A stretch of DNA of 60,000 bases from Gnetum montanum (taxonomy: Eukaryota; Streptophyta; Gnetopsida; Gnetales; Gnetaceae), in the NCBI GenBank assembly GCA_015680685.1, contig MNCI01030540.1, positions 73,203-133,202 on the forward strand, written 5' to 3'. Both the position numbers and the translations under genes were made by a program. Below, in pieces: positions 42,651 to 56,420 of the stretch; the first letter of the stretch is position 1, and each line of letters opens with the position of its first letter. Below the pieces are notes generated by a model, which saw nothing but the letters and a program-made list of their open reading frames with translations, searched no databases and was not told the DNA's origin.

Positions 42651-45600
42651 ATGGAATCTTCCCAAGTTAACCCAGTGACACTATCGACCTCTGACTTTGG
42701 GGCTGAAACCTCAAACCCCGTGATTGCTACTGAATCGATAACTATCATCAAACAGATAAACCCCGAAGACCCTACACACCAATCACTCAGGCTATAGGGC
42801 AAAGACCTACCTATGCAACTCTTACACTTGAACAATATAACTTCATCTATGTCAAGATCCAAGCCAACTTACCCATCAATCGTGTAGATAGAGAAACAAA
42901 GCAAGACTATGAACTTATCCACAAAGGGGATCATGAATTCATCCCCTCAGCATTTGACATAATCCCGCTCTTTGAACACCAGCATAAACTCATATCCCAG
43001 CTTCTCATGGTAAGAAGCCAAGCCTTACAGACACCTCAAATAGAGCCTTAGGGTGGGAATGAGGAAGATAACTTTGTAGCCCAATCTGAACATGGAGATT
43101 CATACCATACTGTCAGTCCCCATGCCCATACAAACCCATTGTTTCAACCTTTCCTAGAAGAGACTATGTTTCCACCACCATCTTCTCTATAGGAAGTAGC
43201 CACTCCCATTCCCATCTTCTCCAAGTCCAACATTCATTCCAACACATCCACTACCATCATACCTTTGCAAATATAATCCAAACAACCTCCTCCCCAAACT
43301 AATGTAGGATAAACCTTTCGACCTCAAGTGATTGGGATGCCATCAGTCATACCAGCTTCCACGTCTACCCATTACATACCTCAGGTGCAAATCCAACAAG
43401 AACCATTGATTGTTTCACAACCTGTGACTGGGCAATGGATTCTACTAGACATTCAGAAAAACCTGTCTACTCATTACAGCATATCACACCCCATGGTTTC
43501 AATCCCAAACGTTGTCCCACCGCAACAAATGATAGTCCAACAATCTCTCTTTCCACAAATGATGCAACAATCAAATCATTATCAATTATCATCAACTCAG
43601 ACCACTAGTCTTCCTACTACTCAAGAGTGGGTAGATATGAAGAAAATGATGCACTTGTTAGCAAAAGAATTAAAATGCCTTAAAATGGTGAACACCAAGG
43701 AAGTCAAGGTACTGTACTTTTATCAAGATGATCCAATCGACCCCTCAGTTCCACCACTAACCTTGCCAAAGGAAGTTTCATTACCTCAACTAACTATGAA
43801 CAATGGAGAGGGAGAGCCAAATGCTCACCTAGTAACATTCCTAATAGAATTTCTATTGCTTTAGACATGGCCTCATGTAATTCTACATGTGTTTACTATG
43901 TCCTTAATCAAAAAAGCCCTAGACTGGTACCAAGCTTTACCTTGTAGCTCCATATCTTCTCTAGAGGACTTGCTGCATCAGTTTGTCACCCGTTTTAAGT
44001 ATAATATGAAACCTGAAGCCATGTTAGATAGCTTGATTCAAATTAAACAAGTGCCATTAGAGCCAGCATAGAAATTTATCCAAAGGTAGAGTGCAGCCCT
44101 GAATGAACTTCACGAGCCTATTCCTGAAATGTATCTACTTACCATCCTTAAGGCGGTAGCGAATGACTTTATTAAATCAAAACTTTACTATTTAAAACCC
44201 AATACCTTGAGCCAAGAATTTGTGAAAATTAAAGACATAGAAGAGGCTGCACAAATAAGCAATGACCCAGCCTACTCGACCTTTAGGAGCCAACATACAA
44301 GGAAAGATAAATCCAAGACAATGGTAGCAGTAGTGGCCGAGACAACTCGGCCTAGCCATCCAGAACAAAAAGGAAAAAAACCCACTATCCCAAATAGCTG
44401 TGACAGAAATACACCTACGCCTACACTTGAAACTTCCTCAAATAAGAACACCAACATGGGTCATGCCCATACATTCAAAAGAAAAGACCCTACTCAATAC
44501 ACATCCTTGTCCATGAAACCTTCGCAATTGCTTGATCAACTTTTAAAGTCCAGGCTAATTAAACATAAAAAATGTCTCCTACAGCATCTCAAAAACATGA
44601 TAGATTATGTGAGCTAGCCAAAAACCCAGCCTTAGCAACAGCTAATGAACCCCCCATTCCAAGAGGTTTTAGGTTGGATAGGTTTTGTGAATATCACCAG
44701 TGGTGTGGTCATGGGCTTATTACTATTTCACCTTGAAACAGGATATACAACACATGATTAATTAGGGTGAAGTAGTATTCAATGAGGAAAACCCAGTCAG
44801 ACCTTAGAACTAGCCCATGGGGGTCTACAAGGATCCTATCAATACTAGTGAAGCACCATATGTGATTAATACTATCTATGTGGAGAATAGACAAGACGTC
44901 CCGTGAAAACCTTTTGTGATTTCCAAATCTTTAGAAAACATGCCCACCCCAACATCTCCTCAAACCCCTTTTCCCATACGCACATCTCATGCACCAGAAA
45001 AACCATTCATTATCCGTGTACCTCCTTCCATCGCCATGATGACCATACCATCTGAAAACTGACCCATTCCCTTTGTGATCCAAGTGCCAAAACACCTTGG
45101 CACACAACCCACCTCTACTCCCTCACGACCTCTACAATAATGTCTTGCTGATTGGTTAACGAGAGCACATCTGGAAAGAGAAAACTATCAGCACAAATTA
45201 GGACCACCAAAGCCTACATCGCTAAACACTGTTCCTATGGGTCCATTTGTTAATGAGCCTAGTACGAGTCATCAAAACAAGGATAATGTCATGGGTTGTG
45301 TCCCAAACCCAGCAGCCTCAATCACTAACGCAAAAATTCCTCCACGAGAAATACAAATGCTGGGTCAAATGGACCAAGTCTCCACTGATAAGGGTGTTCC
45401 AAACAGTAAAGACCTAGCAAGCGCGTTGACACAAGTCACACAAGCCTTAAATCAAAAGAATACTTCTTTAAGTCTGTATGACCTAGTAATGACTTCATCA
45501 ATACATCAGGAAGCTCTTGTACGAATGTTGACCTCGATCCCTGTTAGCAAGGACCTTCTGGCAGATGAACCATCCATTTATGTAGTATTGTCCTCACAAC

Positions 45601-46349
45601 TTTAGGAATCAAAGACCACATCCCTAGAGTTTCACGCTAAAGACATTAAGCTAGATGAGAAAACAGGAGAAGTCACCACAGCCCCTATGTTCATAACAAT
45701 ACAGGTCAATCATTTCAAGATACGTAGGGTGCATGTTGATGATGGTGCGGTAACAAATGTAATACCTTTTCCTGTCATCAAAAAATTGGGACTTACTAAA
45801 CAAGTACATCCCACAACAACCTCTTTCTTGAAATCCTTCAATGGTTCCCGTGTTGGAGTGAAAGGTATGGTTACCTTAGATTTCATATCCGGGGACCAAT
45901 TCCCCACATCAGCTAAATTCGTAGTGGTTGATGAAATGCCAGGGTTCAATCTGATTATAGGAGGTCCTAGACCAGCTCAACTTAAAGCCGTATCCTCACC
46001 AATTCATCAGGAGATCCACCTACCTTACGAGGGTGGTGAAATCATCATACACAAGGATACAATGATATCGATCACTTCTTCACATTCTGAGGTAGGTCAG
46101 GAGTTAGAAATTGAGTTCGTTGAGCCTAAGCAAGAAACTGTAAACATACATCAAGACACGAACCCAACGTTAACTCACAATCCTACTAGGACTAAAGAAA
46201 CATAGGAAGACGCGAACATAGGAGCCATTCCTACTGATGTCTCCTAGTTGGAACTACCCTTTAACATTACCGATGAAGGGGAAGGTGAGTATAAAATCAT
46301 ACCCACATGCCCAACCCCACATGTTAAGCTACAAAAGATTAAGAGGTAA
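42651..46349 (+). pseudogene. gag-pro: Element B gag-protease polyprotein, broken
   Basis: ATG 42651 to TAA 46347. The start (MESSQVNPVTLSTSD) leads to HQSLRL, a stop and a frameshift near 42797, then DHEFIPSAFDIIPLFE. The gag domain spans 43730-44260 (DDPIDPSVPPLTLPKEV; ALPCSSISSLEDLLHQF). The zinc finger near 44680-44740 is damaged. Protease at 45687-46205 has VHVDDGAVTNVIPF and MPGFNLIIGGPRPAQL; the usual GRPW reads GPRP. Stops include 43862 (Gln), 44069 (Gln), 44087 (Trp), 45603, 46203 and 46245 (Trp). Here gag (45237-45605) and protease share a frame, which shows the two are one ORF. Confidence 0.9.
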
Positions 46350-46369
46350 CTCAACAACTAGAACGAAAT

Positions 46370-46660
46370 CACCATATGTCTGAAATGACATTAAACTACC
46401 ATATGTCCTAAATGACGTTAAACTACCAATCATCCAGTATGACGTTAAACTACCAATGAATGTTTGCAATGACGTTAAACTAGCCATGGTCAGAACATGG
46501 TTGGTTCTTTTTAAAAATCTTCCTAAAACTGTTATTACTTTTGGCCCACTAAGGCATAAAACTGGTAATCTTTCTTTCTTTTACAAACAAATGCAATAGT
46601 CCACCATGACTTTAAACTAATGTGCATAGCCCGAAATGGCTTTAAACTAGGATTCAATCA
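46370..46660 (+). repeat. TAAACT-type array after protease, element B (array 1)
   Basis: About seven units, the first four about 30 bp long with AATGACGTTAAACTACCA, the last with CCGAAATGGCTTTAAACTAG as in A. Same position as arrays 18250-18525 and 34920-35190. Confidence 0.85.
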
Positions 46661-48598
46661 CAAGTTTACAAACATTTACTACGCTATGTTAAATTTTATA
46701 TATCGATCTATGCCTCCTCATTACTTCCTTCTTTTACAAATGTTGATTCATGTTTTATTTCCCCATCTTACATTTGGTTACATGCATATGTTCATGATAA
46801 TACTAAAAAAAGTAAATAAAAAGAGCAAACACAAAAAAAAAATACGTCAATATGGTAGTAAAATTTCAACATATGATGCCATAATTAGCTCCACATTATT
46901 ACATTTGTCAACCACATACTTCCATCAAACATTCAAATATCAAAAACATTTAATAACTAAAGTCTAATTAACAATAAGCTCATGGAGGAGGTTGGTCCCC
47001 AAGATCCTCTTCATCATCCACTCTTGCTCCGCTGGGACCTGCTCCATCATTAACATGCCCCTAGAGCAGAAAATAGAAAAAAAAAACAAAATAGGTAAGA
47101 GTAGTAAAGAAAATCATAAACACAAAAATTAGGAAAACAGTAACACTCACAAGTGAGGAAGGTCCTAATTTGGTCTCCAAACATTGTAGAATATCCTCCT
47201 CGGGCACATTTTCCCAATCCTCCTCCAAGCCAAGATCAATGCCAACCAAGGTTTTACCCTTGTCCACGGAGGTCCAGGTAGGATGCTCAAGAGAAAACAT
47301 GCCTGTAGAAGCCTCCTCAGAGATAGTGGTAATTGTTCTCTTGGGAGATCCCTCCACCTTGGTGCACTTGGTGAACCTGTCATAAGCAGGCCGCAAGCTT
47401 AACCCATCGATCAACATCTCCATCTGGCAATGTTCAACTGAGTCCTCCTTCAACCATTTCTTATACTAATTCTTGTGGTCCTTTTGGTCTTGGCCCCATT
47501 TATGTACCTTAGCCACAAAGGACTTCCAATCATGACATTTTCTATTCAACAAATCCATCTGTGCCCTTTGCTTAGCCAAATCCCATGTAGCTTGCACCTT
47601 GCTGTTCAAAACTGTACAGTAGCATGCATAGGTGATTTCAAATGTGTGCCAAGTACTATCACCAAGTAGTCTAGTAGCAGCAAGATCATAACAGGACTGG
47701 AGATCCCCATTCTCCTCTCTCTCCTTTTCTAGTGCTTCTTTCAATGAATGCACCTCATCCCATAAGTACTCAACTAAATGCCTACAAGTCCAAAGCAACT
47801 TGGTGATCTGTACGACGCAACCAGAGATCACATCGTACATATTCTTTGGGACTTGCTCAACATTCGCTGGCAGTTCAGGGAGAGCATCAATGTGAGTAGC
47901 TTCAGAGGGATCCCACTGAAGCTTGGCACCTGTAGTTGTAAGCAGCACACATGTGAATCACCTATAATCAACAATGAACACAAAGAAACACAATAAACCC
48001 AGACACTAAGCATAATACATAACATGCACATACCTAGTTCTGGATGAGCTTCTTGTAGGCGAGCAACCACATCATCAATGATGCCTTTAACAAATTCTAT
48101 CTTACTAGGCATCTTAGGCCATGGTCTTAGCTGGTCGATTAGTGTAGGACAAGCGGGGGAGATTACTTCGATTGGAACCCGTGTTCCTAACACCTTTGCC
48201 CAAGATGCATGTGCCTCAAAAGTCTCAGCATCTACCTTTGATGCCAGAAACAATCAAGGTAATTAAGAACAATGCATGAAAATTAAAAGGTACAAAGACA
48301 TTGATTACGCTGAAAGTAACATACTGAAAAGCCCTTTTCCATTTAGCTGGGGCAAATCACCAAGCTACAAAGATCCATTGAAGAAGCCATCAAGGACATC
48401 TCTTTCATCACCTGAATGAGCACCTCTTTCATCATTGGGTTGCTTGAGTGCATCCATAGCCTCTGTGAGCTTTCTTTCCATGATGTCTGTCACATCCTCC
48501 TCTTGCGAGGCAGGAGGTTCTTTGATCATTTCTTCTCTTTCCTCGCTTCTTCTTCTAGCCCTATGACAATCACTCTAGGATCAGCCATCGAGGCCAAT

Positions 48599-48622
48599 CT
48601 CTCTCTCTCTCTCTCTCTCTCT
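48599..48622. repeat. (CT)n microsatellite
   Basis: Twelve CT units inside the B antisense gene, probably in the intron between exons 4 and 5. Its minus-strand reading is a GA run. Confidence 0.95.
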
Positions 48623-51299
48623 TAGGACTTTCCTCTGATAATTCCAAAATCTTAGAGTTAGTATAACATAGTATATATAACGTATAGATCAAAAAACAAC
48701 AAATAACAAATTATTTATAATAGTAAAATAAAATACTTACCTTCCACTAGCAATGCAAAATGAATCTTCCTTACTCTTGGTGGTATCACATTTGGGGTAG
48801 GCTCTCTTAGACATTCTTTCCTCTTCACCTTCATCTTGGACTTTCCATCTATCTCGCTAATCAAACGTTCAGCCCTTTTCATAGACATGCACAGCCTAGG
48901 TGGTTCCAATCCCAAGCTATCATGGGAATGATGGGAATGGCTAGCCGCACCTCTAGTGGTAATTGATACTGATTCCTCAATATCTTCTAGTGGATCCTCG
49001 GATTTTATGATGCTAAATAGGTGGCAAACCCATGGATGGGAAAATTATGAACGATCCCTTAAAACATAGCAGTTATCATCATAAACCACTAAGAACTTAA
49101 CGAACCTACGTAAGTACACCACAAAGAAGGCAAAGGTAAAATGGGATTTAGCATGGGTGTTTGAATGTAACCTAATGATCTCCCCACAAAAACTAGATAC
49201 AAGAAACTGTGCCCAATTGTAGCCCTAGCCTGTCTCTAAAACTACATGTATGACACGTGCAGACTCGATCCCAAGGTTTCTCCCTTGAGAAAGATATTTG
49301 GGTAATGCCCATGTCTGGAAGAGAGGATATAGAAAGTTCACCTCCACTAATCAAGTATCTTCTTGCATGGAAAAATCTTTATGACCCTAAGATATACCTA
49401 AGCATTTCTCCAGCTCTTTTATAACCTGGCCCTCCTTGGTTACCTTATCTATGGCCACCGTGGCACCATCAATGGGCATGCCACAAAGATCAAAAATGAA
49501 TTTAGTGATCAAGTGGAAAGATACCTTGACCCCTTGGACCCACGTACTAAAATGGGAAGCATCATCATTGAAAGAATCTACAATAGTGACCATCTCAGTA
49601 GCTAGAATGCTAGGAGTCAAAGCTGAAAAAAAGTCCATCATACCTACCTAGGTAAGGCGACTGATGGTCAACTTAGAAGCCTCTATAACCACTTTTGTGA
49701 TTGCTCCACCTCCCCAAATTTCATAAAAAGGGTGGCCTCAGTGTGCCCCTTTATAACAGTGACTTCTTTGGGAGGGATGGCTACTGTAAAGAGAAAACAT
49801 AGAGAAAAAAGTTAAAAACCTTGTACACGATAATGTAGCCAAAAAGAAGAGAAAATGGAGTCTAGAGTATGGCCATTTACCATTAGTAAGTGGAATAGGT
49901 GGGGAAGGTGTAGGATCAATTCTTTGAGTGAAGATCGGCCCATTGGAAGACCATTCCTCATTTAACCAATCTCGAGCTTGAAAATGCTCAAAGGCTCTTG
50001 AAAATTGCATATGGTAGTTAACAAGGGCCATCTTTGTCTAGTCCAACACTACGGCACAAAGAATGGGGCCCGTCATAAATGTCTCTAGCGCTGTGCACGT
50101 TAAGGCAAGCCCACCATCATCATCGTGCATCCCATGTTCATCAAAATGGGACCTGCATAGGAAAACAACATTTACATTTAGATGATGACATAAAATTTAA
50201 AACAAAATCACAAGTTAAAGTAAAACACAAGGGAGCATACATGTCCACTCTATATACTGTCCTAGGTGGGTTCTAGAATAGAGTGTGCACATGAAGAGCA
50301 AGGAAGAGTGTGTTGCTACTATTGTAATGATTACACATAGGCAGCTCCCACATGCGAGTTAAGGGATGTGTAGATCTAGGACCTTCAGTAGGACCTCCCT
50401 CAACTCTAAAAATCCCCTCATTGATATTAGTAATAAAGGCAAGCATGCCTTGTGTAGATCTAGGCAACGCTATCTTGATGATGTCATGAGATAACTGTTC
50501 GCTCAGGTGAGACCATATAACCACACTAAAAATCTGCAAGATGAAGGACAAAAATGAACTAACACTAGAGCAAAACCATATCACATGGGGCCCGATGAGC
50601 ATGTCATAGGGGGGGGTGTCTGGTCCAAAGGGGCTAAACCAAGCAAGTACCCCAACAAGTTCAACCACCAGAAGAGAAGATTTAGGTCCCCTGCACATGG
50701 CCAAAACATTAGGTAAGTGAAAAATATAAGTGCTAACAATAGGAAAAATTTTGACTGCCTAGCTTCACCCCATGAGACAAGGACACCAACATCTATTTAG
50801 TGTATCTGACACTTACTAGCGTACATTGAAATCGATTTCACAATAAATCCATGTTTAAATCATCAGTCTCAAGAAAAATAATAAACAATATAAATATAGA
50901 AATCAATAAATAATGAACATCCTGGCAATCACTTTACACTTTCAAGCAAAGAAAACTTAACACTTACACCACAACCTCCCAAAGGCAACTCACACTGGAG
51001 GTTATTCTAGCAAAATCATGTAGTCCCCCCTCAACACTCACGATATGTGCTTACAATCCAGCTCATGATGGGAACTTGTAACTTATCCTAGAACTCTTGC
51101 CCCATGTTCACATTGCCCACTCCAACAAAGTCACGGTGGCCATCACGCTGCCCCTCCAAAAATCAAAATTTTGTAGTCACCCTGCCAAAGAGGGCAAGAC
51201 ACTCACGATGCCAAGAAGGTAGAACAAAGAAACCCCAAGCTCACACTAGCCTCCCCCTGGTAGTCATACTATAAGAAGCCCTAAAATCAAAAAGGGGAA

Positions 51300-51460
51300 G
51301 GCCCAAAACCCTGCGTCCCATGATGCCAAGAAGGCCAGAAACCCTATGCCCCAGGACTCCAAGAAGGCCAGAAACCCTGCACCCCAGGACGCTAAGAAGG
51401 CCAGAAACCCTGCACCCCAAGAAGCCAAGAAATCCAAAAACCCTGCTCACGGACTCACGC
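51300..51460. repeat. Short tandem repeat in intron 1 of the B antisense gene
   Basis: Five to six degenerate units of about 33 bp, each with AAGAAGGCCAGAAACCCTGC and CCCCAGGA or a variant. Not seen in A or C. An ORF on either strand here is a by-product of the repeat. Confidence 0.8.
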
Positions 51461-51714
51461 CCCAAACTTGCTTTCACCCAAAATCACAATCCCAAAAACC
51501 CACAATCGTAGCATAAGAATTCTACCCTAAGTAACGCTGTCCACAAAAATACGAAGAGAATTTACCTGTGTAGGGCCTTCTTCCACATCAGAATCCTAGC
51601 TTGGGGGAGATGTTGGGGGAGCTCTTCACTCTCCTCCATGAATACTAGATTTGCCTACCTCTTTCCCTTACCCCAATATGCCTTTCCCCTGCCCTTGTCC
51701 TTCATGTTTTCCAT

Positions 51715-52229
51715 GCTCACGCTGACACTAACGCTAATGCCTTAGCTCACACTACCTGCACTCTATAGGCCATGCTATTGTTCAAATTTTCAAAAACTCA
51801 CATTAATAGAAATCATGTCTTGTACTCCAAAAACTTCCTTTTCTAACCTCTAATATTCTCAATTTAGTTTATTGCCTTTTATTTTATCTCCTCTTTTAAT
51901 TTTACTTCACCGTGTTTACATGTTATTGTTTATGTCATCTTTGCCTTCTGCTTGCCTAACATCCCTCATTATTCTAGCCTCTAGAGATGAGGCCCCCAAA
52001 AAAAATTCTATGAGGAAAAGGAGAAAAATGCAAAAATCAACAAAAGGAAAAAATAATAAATAAACATATATGAACATATGGACATATGTAATGATGCGTG
52101 TAAAATTTATAAAGCTTTAAAATCTCCATGATCTTATTGTTCATTCAAAAAAATTTAAAGTTTAAAAATTTAAAATTTAAAAATTTAAAAATGGTGCAAA
52201 TACTTAGTCCAAATGACAAGTCAACATAA
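51715..52229 (-). promoter_or_regulatory. Upstream region of the B antisense gene
   Basis: CTCACGCTGACACTAACGCT-type words at 51718-51760 resemble the B LTR motif; more lie in intron 1 (50960-51240). A weak TATA-like CCTATAGAG (minus) is near 51763. From 52140 to 52195 there is an AT-rich AAATTTAAAA run. No coding sequence on the plus strand. Confidence 0.5.
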
Positions 52230-52320
52230 ATATTAATGCTCCGGTATGGCCTTAAACTACCACGTGCCCGGTATGGCCTTAAACTACCATGTGGCCCGGT
52301 ATCACCTTAAACTACCATGA
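52230..52320 (+). repeat. TAAACT-type array before RT, element B (array 2)
   Basis: Three units of about 33 bp with CCGGTATGGCCTTAAACTAC, matching the array at 23075-23195 in A. Confidence 0.85.
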
Positions 52321-53627
52321 CTCCTGTCGCATCTCCCAATTTTTTTCAATACATAGTTTGCTTATATTTAGTAACTCTCAACATTGTCTCTCAATGGACC
52401 ATACGGGGAGGTAGAAAGAGCGATCAACCCAGAATCCTTGGATCTAAATCCATCCACCTATACCAATTTAATATCCTCCACTCAAGAAATGTCAGACTAG
52501 CCTAAAAATGTGGCTAAAACTCTAGATCTAGAAGCTGACAATATCATTGAAGATCCTCTAGTTGAAAGCTCCATTACCATGGTCAATGGTGAAGCCAGAA
52601 CATTGAAATTAAGTGCCTTACTAGACTCGCAACTTGTAAGTGACATCACTCAAGTGTTAAAAGATAACATAAAAATGTTCGCATGGTCATATATTGACAT
52701 GCCAGGATTAGATCCTTGAATTGTTCAACATAATATTATCCTTGATGAAAAAATTAAACTGGTAAAACAAAAAGCACAAAAGGTCAAACCTGAGGTAGCA
52801 TTGGTTGTCTGTGCTGAAATCACAAAGCTCTACCAAGCCGACTTCATCCGGGTCGTTGATTATTCCAATTGGGTATCAAACATTGTTGTAGTTCCTAAGA
52901 AGAATGGTAGTATATGCATATGCATCGACTTCTGTGATCTCAACATAGCCACTATAAAGGATGATTTCCCCGTTACCTAGTATTAACCAAATTATTGATA
53001 CAACTGCTAGGCATGCACTATTATCCTTTATGGATGGATTTTCAGCACACAACCAAATAAGAATCAATCCAGAACATCAACTCAAAACAACTTTCATGAC
53101 ACCTTGGGGAACATTCTGTTACACTATGATTCCATTTGGCCTTAAAATGCAGGAGCTACATATCAACGAGCAATGACATACATATTTAGTGATTACATGC
53201 TCAATTTTCTCAATGATTATCTTGAAAATATCATGGTCAAATATAAACTAACAGAACAACATGCAAAAGATCTGGACTTAGTGCTTAAATGTTGTCTCAA
53301 ATATGACCTTAGACTCAATCCAAAGAAGTGTGTCTTTGATGTCAAAATAGGCAAGATGCTTGGTTTCGTAATCTCTGAAATAGGAATACAAGTAGACCTT
53401 AATAAAGTTAAGGCAATAACTAATATGCAACCGCCAAAGAACCTTATCGAATTATGTGGTCTTCAAGGTAGGCTACAATTAATTCGACACTTTATCGAAA
53501 GGTTGACAGAAAAGTTGAGACCTATGCAACACCTACTATGAAAGAATGTGCATTTCCAATGGACCCAACAATGCCAAGAAGTATTCGAGAACATAAAGAA
53601 AGAATTGGCTTAACTACCAATAATCTA

Positions 53628-53656
53628 CCCCCCCCCCCCCCCCCCCCCCCCCCCCN
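53628..53656. other. Poly-C run ending in N
   Basis: 28 C then one N, inside the RT-RNase H junction of B, where A reads ordinary coding sequence (VYPPQNDKPFYIYL). About 30 bases of expected sequence are missing around it. Probably a sequencing or assembly fault, possibly on a shorter true C run. Confidence 0.75.
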
Positions 53657-54618
53657 ATCTACCTTGAAACTTCTGATTCTTCCATTGCATCGATGCTTTG
53701 TCAAAAATTTCAAGATGGATCCGAGATCCCTATGTATTACCTAAGCAATGCTTTAATTGCCTATGAACAACAATACAATGACATGGAAAAATCATGCTTG
53801 GCCCTCGTTTTCGCCTTGAAGGAATGGCAGCATTATCTCTTTCGCAACCAAGTTTACATCATTTGCAAGGATAACATACTCTACGTTATAACCAACAACA
53901 TCTACGAATCGAGTAGGATAGCTAGATGGAAAGCTATGATCGCAAAGTTTGACTTACACTATGTTGCCCAATCTTCCACAAAAGGTCAATCATTAGTCAC
54001 ACAATTAGCTATCTTGACAATGCATGATCAAGCAATAGTTAACCCTAAATTCCCTGATGAGAATGTTAATAGTATAAACACCATACTTGACAACTACGAT
54101 GCAATCCTCTATTTCGATGGAGCTTCAACCTCCCGGGGAGGAAGTGCTGCAGCTATTTTCACATACCCCTTTGGAGAAATCCAAATGTTCACCTACTGTT
54201 TAGCCTTTCCTTGTACCAATAACGTGGTGGAATATGAAGGTCTTCTTCGAGGTCTTCAAATAGCATTAACTTTAAGAATCTCACGTCTTGTAGTTCGAGG
54301 TGATTCACAACTAGTCATTAATCAAGTCACTGAAGTTTACGCATGTAAGGCTCTTCATTTGCAACCCTATTATGATTTGACCAAACATCTACTGAGGAAA
54401 TTAGTAGAAGTGGATATACAACATGTCCCTAGAAGTGAAAACACCATCACCTTGCTGAACCTATAATTAACACTCTTGACAAAATGTCTATAGCATCCGT
54501 TAGTACAACACATGCAATAGAATGGTACGATGACATAAAAGAGTACCTTCTAAGATATGATCCTCCACAACACTTGACAAACGCTCAAAAAGACGTTGTG
54601 CGAAAACGCTCCCAGCAA

Positions 54619-54690
54619 TATGTGTTAATAGGGGACACATTGTGTCGTAAATGCTATGTGTTAATAGGGGACACATTGTGTCGTAAATCC
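54619..54690 (+). repeat. 36-bp tandem duplication in B integrase
   Basis: Two copies (54619-54654; 54655-54690), one mismatch, duplicating YVLIGDTLCRK in frame. Absent from A and C, so it arose after they diverged or after insertion. Confidence 0.9.
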
Positions 54691-55795
54691 TACAAAGGCA
54701 TTCTGCTGATGTGCGTTAGTAGTATTGACAGTCAAAAAATTGTAGAACAAGTCCATGAAGGAATTTGTGGAGGGAACATTGCACCCAAAGCAATGGTGAC
54801 AAAGATTAGGCGCTTAGGCTATTACTGGCCACATATGGAATACGATTGCATCTCCAAGGTCAGAACATGTGACATTTGCCAAAAGCATGGTAATCTAATA
54901 CACGTGCCAACTAACAAATTGCACAAAAAAAATCACATGGCCATTTCAAAAATGGGGATTAGATTTAATTGGACCAATAACTCCATCATCCTCTACAGGA
55001 CATAGCTTTAATATCACTGCAATTGAATACTTCACAAAATGGGTAGAAGCTATCCCCCTTAGAAAGACCACCTCAAAACACATTTGCACTTTCATAATAG
55101 AAAATATTATGGCTCATTTTGGTATTCCAATGACCATCGTTACTAAAAATGGACCACAGTTCAGCAGTGTAGTTACTAAAATTTTTTGTGAAAGCTTGGG
55201 TATTAAACATGCATTTTCATCACCCTACTTCCCACAGAGCAATGGTCAAGCAGAGGCTACAAAAAAAACTATCATCATGGTGCTCAAAAAGATGCTAAAT
55301 CAGAGCAAGAGACGATGGCATGAACAATTAGTCTATGCATTATGGGCATACAGAACAACACATCGAACATCCACAAGTAAAACTCCATATAGCCTTGTAT
55401 ATGGATCTAAAGCTATTTTTCCTTTAGAATTACAGGTTCCCTCATTGCAGATAGCTCTCATGGGCCTCCTCGATGAAATTCAAAACAATGAACTATGCAT
55501 TGCTAACCTTGCTTCAGTAGAGGAAGAACATGTGTAAACGCTTGATCAAATAGAATGGTACTAGAAACAACAGAGGCAAAGGCACAAACACGGTATTCAT
55601 AAATGTCCAATCAAAGAAGGAGATCTAGTCCTTAAGGCCATCCGTGAACATTCAAATAAATTCTTAACCAACTAGGAAGGGCCTTACTTAGTCACCAAGG
55701 TGTACAATAACGAAGCATTCAAACTGGCTAACATGGACAGGAACGAGTTTGCTAATCCTACAAATCATGTGTACCTGAAACGGTACTATGTCTGA

Positions 55796-56420
55796 TAAAA
55801 ATGATACCACAGAATAGTCCTGGCATCATGACTTAAAACTGATACCACAAAACAGTCCTAGCATCATGACTTAAAGCTAATACCATAGACAAGTCCTAGC
55901 ATCATGACTTAAAATTGATACCACAGACCAGTCCTAGCATCATGACTTAAAACTGATACCACAGATAAGTCCTAGCATCATGACTTAAAATTGATACCAT
56001 AGACAAGTCCTAGCATCATGACTTAAAACTGATACCACAGACAATTCCTAGTATCATGACTTAAAACTGATACCATAGACAATCCTGGCATCATGACTTA
56101 AAATTGATACCATAGAACGGTCCTAGGGCCATAACTTGAAACTGGCACCACAGAATGTCCTGGAGCCATGACAATAAATCGACACCACAAAGCTCTATCT
56201 AGTATGACACTAAATTGCCACATTTATCCACCATGATGTAAAACTAGCATTTAGAGTCCACTAATACTATAAATTGATTTGCCTTTTCATAGTCCGCTAC
56301 GACTATAAACTAGCAACACACCGTTCGCTACGATGCTAAACTGGCACCGTCCAAAGGGTTATGACGTGAAACTAACCCGCAATAGTCTACTAAGACTATA
56401 AACTAGCGACATCACCGATG
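55796..56420 (+). repeat. TAAACT-type array after integrase, element B (array 3)
   Basis: About 15 units. The first nine are about 37 bp, reading AGTCCTAGCATCATGACTTA then AAACTGATACCACAGA; later ones diverge. Homologous to 26780-27320 in A. Confidence 0.92.

Larger units (their letters stand above)
46980..51714 (-). pseudogene. Element B antisense gene: multi-exon ORF of unknown function
   Basis: Minus strand. Exon 1 51714-51566 (MENMKDKGRGKAYWGKGKR, then a stop), exon 2 50690-50241 (SNTLFLALHVHTLF), exon 3 50152-49881 (ARDWLNEEWSSNGP), exon 4 49783 to about 48920 (VQGVKVSFHLITKFIFDLCG), then about 48255-48033 (ending HPELG before GTATGT), 47942 to about 47155 (HKWGQDQKDHKN; VDKGKTLVGIDLGL), and a last exon ending in an acidic, Pro-rich tail with TGA at 46980. 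Donors and acceptors have GT and AG and sit at the places seen in A. Stops include one in exon 1 and TAG for Gln at the end of exon 2. The fifth donor, mutated in A, is intact here. Function unknown. Confidence 0.8.
52394..55795 (+). pseudogene. pol: Element B pol: RT, two RNase H domains, integrase; heavily broken
   Basis: Aligned throughout with pol of A. The start is uncertain; ATG 52394 is the nearest candidate. RT segments are 52510-52970, 52961-53176 and 53173-53541 in shifting frames, with single-base indels near 52972 and 53146. The active site reads YLEN at 53218-53229 instead of YMDD. RNase H 1 and the archaeal-type RNase H are at 53693-54466 (FDGASTSRGGSAAA; TNNVVEYEGLL). About 80 bases are lost after 54450. 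Integrase spans 54484-55795, with HEGICGGN in place of H...GH, Lys at 55145-55147 where the second catalytic Asp belongs, and Glu kept. A 36-bp tandem duplication lies at 54619-54690. The stop is at 55793. Confidence 0.9.

Noticed and set aside
51241-51477. Repetitive ORF with RVSGLLGVLG-like units
   Set aside because: Produced by a short tandem repeat in intron 1 of the B antisense gene; not seen in A or C.
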